In this document: one piece after another, positions 61,186-64,000 of the stretch
Layout: each line of letters starts with the position of its first letter
Position numbering within the stretch: position 1 is the first letter of the stretch
Assembly (NCBI GenBank): GCA_038502055.1
Contig: JAXRKN010000044.1
Span: 9,325,501 to 9,389,500, forward strand
Direction: 5' to 3'
Length of the DNA: 64,000 bases
DNA from: Tanytarsus gracilentus
Lineage: Eukaryota > Arthropoda > Insecta > Diptera > Chironomidae
Made by a program: the position numbers and the translations under genes
The notes under the pieces: generated by a model
Database searches by the model: none
The model's input: the letters and a program-made list of their open reading frames with translations, nothing else
Told to the model about the DNA's origin: nothing

Positions 61186-63316
61186 GTGTAATAACATTGA
61201 CATTAACCATAGTCTTAGCTGTAAATTTGCAGTGTGTCGTCGCTCAGCAATTTTTTTTTATTTTTTATGGACAAAAAATGGCATTTTTTGTTATTGCTGT
61301 CTATTACATAAAAAAAAGAGAGACACAGAAATGCACATAAAAAAATGTGGCATGCACAAAAAGGGAAATCAACAAACTGAAAAACTCGTATTGTTTCGAA
61401 TAATAGGAAGTTGAACGCAACATGTTGTTCTTTAAGTCTCTTCATGAATGTCATCTGCAAAAGAATCGTAAAAAAGTTATCTGCATGCGTTCGGGTGAAA
61501 GAAAAATATTTTTCATGTCGTCAGTCTGCCTGTCTCTCATATGCCGTTCTCCCGGTCAGGAATGAGAATATTATTTAATGAAATCTTTTCGAATTTTTAT
61601 CGCATTTCATGTCTTTTAAGCGTCTTGACATAAACGAGCGAGATAATATTAAATTACGACATCCACTTCTTCATCAAAAGCATATTAAAATCTCCTCGTT
61701 TATTCAACAGCGATAAATGTCGACAAATGACGGCGAAAGGAGATCAAATTTACGCAAATTATTATTTCACGAATTATTAAAGAGAGCGTTTTGGGGGAGT
61801 TGATAAGAGGATTTTGATTGTCGTGAAAAAATGAGTAAAAATTAATTTTAATTCCAGAGTCACTCTTCCCCCTTCGTTGTCCATTTAAAATAATTTGCAA
61901 CATGATTTGCTCTCATTTTTCACGGCAAATATGTTCATCTCAATTGTCTATCATTTAGCATGAGTTACGTAGCCTAAAGGCACACCATATCAAGTATGCA
62001 GACTGCACACACAAATGGCAGAGTACATTCAACTCTCTCTCTCTTCAGTTATTGCGCTCTCGGGCTACCGTGCTATCCCTATATCGTTTACATTGCTCAC
62101 GTCTTGAACCAGTTTTTCATTCATAATGTCAGATTTTCTCTCATTCTGCATTTCAAATTGAGCAATTTCCACATCTCGAAGGTCGACGAGCGGATGCGTT
62201 TAAAGACCTTTCATATGAGTCTCATTATACACGCAAAAAAATGAGATACCATAAAAAATTAAAGATAATTCATCGTTTATCGTCATGCCTTCAAATTTTT
62301 CGTATTATGTTGTCATCTCTACTGAGCTCATCACTTGACATTTCCTGTCCATTATACTCCCATCAATGATTGAGCTTTCCTTCTGATTAGCTTATTGAGT
62401 ACTTAATAATTTCATTTTTCGCAACATCACGATTTTTGATTATCAACAATTATAATTTTGAGAAACGCGTGCAAAAAATGAAGAAGATTTTTCTCACCAC
62501 TAACATACTCGCCAAAAATGGATGTTAATTCGAAAGTGATTTGAAATTGAAAGTTTCGATGGGAAGGAAAGAGAGAGAGAGAAAATCATTTTGCTAATTG
62601 GGAAATAATCAAGTAATTTTATATGTTTTTTTTGCATACAAGTTTACACGGTCATTAATGCCATTTGACACGACCAGAAGTTGTAAAAATCGAAGCTCAT
62701 TAGAGTTAATAATTTTGAAATTTATTTATCGTATAAGGCTTGCGTGTCTAATTGTCATAACTGCATTATTTCGCACACTGAACATAAAAGCAAAAATCAA
62801 ACTGATGAAAGCTCATTAATATCAATTACAGACTCATTCATTTACACACAGATCTTGCATTCCTTTAATATAAGATGATCATATCAATTTGTTATCTTTA
62901 AGGGGGTATTGATTGATGAATTGTTTGAGGTTATGAGAACATTTTGAATTGAACAAAAAATTTTGAAGTTGAATTTTTGGTGAGAATTTCTATTTAACCT
63001 CTAAATCTTACTATCAATAAACTTGGGTCAATTGTAAAATGGTTGCCTAATTTTTCAATCTCCCTTTCGATTTTCTTCAAACCTTTTGCAGTTCATTCGC
63101 ATTTCCAACGCTTCGAGAGTTGTTTAATTTCACATAATTGCTTGCATAAATTGGAGATTAATTCTCAGACTTTTTTGTTTGAAAAGAAAATTAAATGCGA
63201 ATCCGATACAAAAGAATTGGATGTTGCATTGAGCATTGAACAAAAAGAGGCTTGCGTTTGAATTTCTCAACCGAAAAATTGCTCTTTTTTGACTTTTTTT
63301 TTTACAATTCAACCTA

Positions 63317-63320
<4 letters not shown>

Positions 63321-63358
<38 letters not shown>
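63321..63358 (+). repeat. (CT)19 microsatellite
   Basis: An uninterrupted CT run of 38 bases, which reads as GA on the other strand. Such runs can bind GAGA-type factors in flies, but no promoter is evident nearby. Confidence 0.95.
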
Positions 63359-63359
<1 letters not shown>

Positions 63360-64000
63360 ACTTGAAGATTTATGGCCACGCTCAACTGGAGACGGGCACA
63401 CATATAGCATTGATAGAGTGTTAAATCTTATTGATTTCTTCTTTAATCTCTAAATTGAAAATATCCAGACACATGCCATTGAAAACAAGAATTTCGCACT
63501 CAAGTGCTTTGATCGTGAATTAAAAGAGAGCTAACCAGAAATAGATCAGTTCACGAAAGCATTGAACACTTCAGCGAAAAATTAACTCTGAAATGAATTT
63601 GACACATGTAAAATGTTGAGAAGGAATTAACGAGATCGTGTTTGTTTGATTATTGAATGAAAGAAACATCTCATTGTAGTTTTCGTCGAGACCGCGTGGA
63701 TGGAAAAGTTTATTTTTAGATTTTAGGTATTACAATTTTTTTAACGATCCCATTTGTGTAGGGGGGAAGAGAAAGAAAGAAAAGCAACATTGTCGATCGA
63801 GGGAATTTTCGCCAAAATCAAGGACGGAAGTGTCAAAAATTTATTGCAGTTCCAAGGAAATTTATGGAAAAAATCAATAAAAAGTTTGATTACTTAAAGT
63901 ACATCGGAATTATATATTTTTCAGCAATGAAATTTGGCCTTCACATTTTCTCTCATCGAGCAAGTAATTTAGTCTTGAGATTTTTGATCAAGTAGCAAAA

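Larger units (their letters stand above)
56427..64000. other. 7.6-kb non-coding region upstream of CdGAPr
   Basis: Probable 5' UTR and promoter of CdGAPr at the left edge, then AT-rich sequence to the end of the window. No ORF resembles a known protein, and no tRNA or transposon ends were recognised. Two small features, an imperfect inverted repeat near 61.1 kb and a CT microsatellite near 63.3 kb, are listed separately. Confidence 0.5.

Overview
This is an AT-rich nuclear window from a dipteran insect. The genes carry short GT-AG introns, many of 50-70 nt, between conserved metazoan coding exons. A brain-specific homeobox gene, a takeout/JHBP gene and a CdGAPr-type RhoGAP point to Diptera. 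A PARN-like gene, a family reported absent from Drosophila melanogaster, favours a nematoceran such as a midge or mosquito relative. The species assignment is inference. No tRNA, rRNA, CRISPR array or bacterial operon was seen.

Layout. 1-5.06 kb: mostly non-coding, with a complete 739-bp non-autonomous hAT-like element (12-bp terminal inverted repeats, 8-bp target duplication). 5.06-10.2 kb, minus strand: NAA25 (NatB auxiliary subunit) and, upstream of it, a PARN-like deadenylase with a frame break and about 110 residues missing. 10.5-12.7 kb, plus strand: a 3' fragment of MPDU1 preceded by 42 bp copied from the next gene, then a gene that splices in frame from an HMG box to a complete BUB1-type kinase domain. 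12.7-17 kb: non-coding, with a foldback repeat and a 120-bp tandem repeat. 17-20 kb: a C2H2 zinc-finger gene, NF-YB, and RPB3 on the opposite strand with its 3' end overlapping that of NF-YB. 20.7-26.9 kb: inositol hexakisphosphate kinase. 26.9-33.1 kb: non-coding. 33.1-39.4 kb: PAIP1 and SLC12A9, head to head. 40-48.7 kb: two near-identical segments (about 0.76 and 0.80 kb), each present on both sides in inverted orientation, enclosing the bsh homeobox gene, a galactose-mutarotase-like gene inside its first intron, and a takeout/JHBP gene. 50.5-56.4 kb: a CdGAPr-like PX-SH3-RhoGAP protein on the minus strand. 56.4-64 kb: non-coding.

Most genes are unrelated housekeeping or regulatory genes and do not form one pathway. 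RPB3 and NF-YB act in transcription, PAIP1 and PARN in mRNA translation and decay, NAA25 in N-terminal acetylation. The most unusual features are the HMG-BUB1 kinase exon fusion, the run of partial or broken genes from 8.7 to 12.7 kb, the mutarotase-like protein lacking two catalytic residues, and the permuted inverted duplications around bsh. Exon boundaries were placed by hand from splice-site consensus, phase and homology remembered from the protein families. No database search was run.
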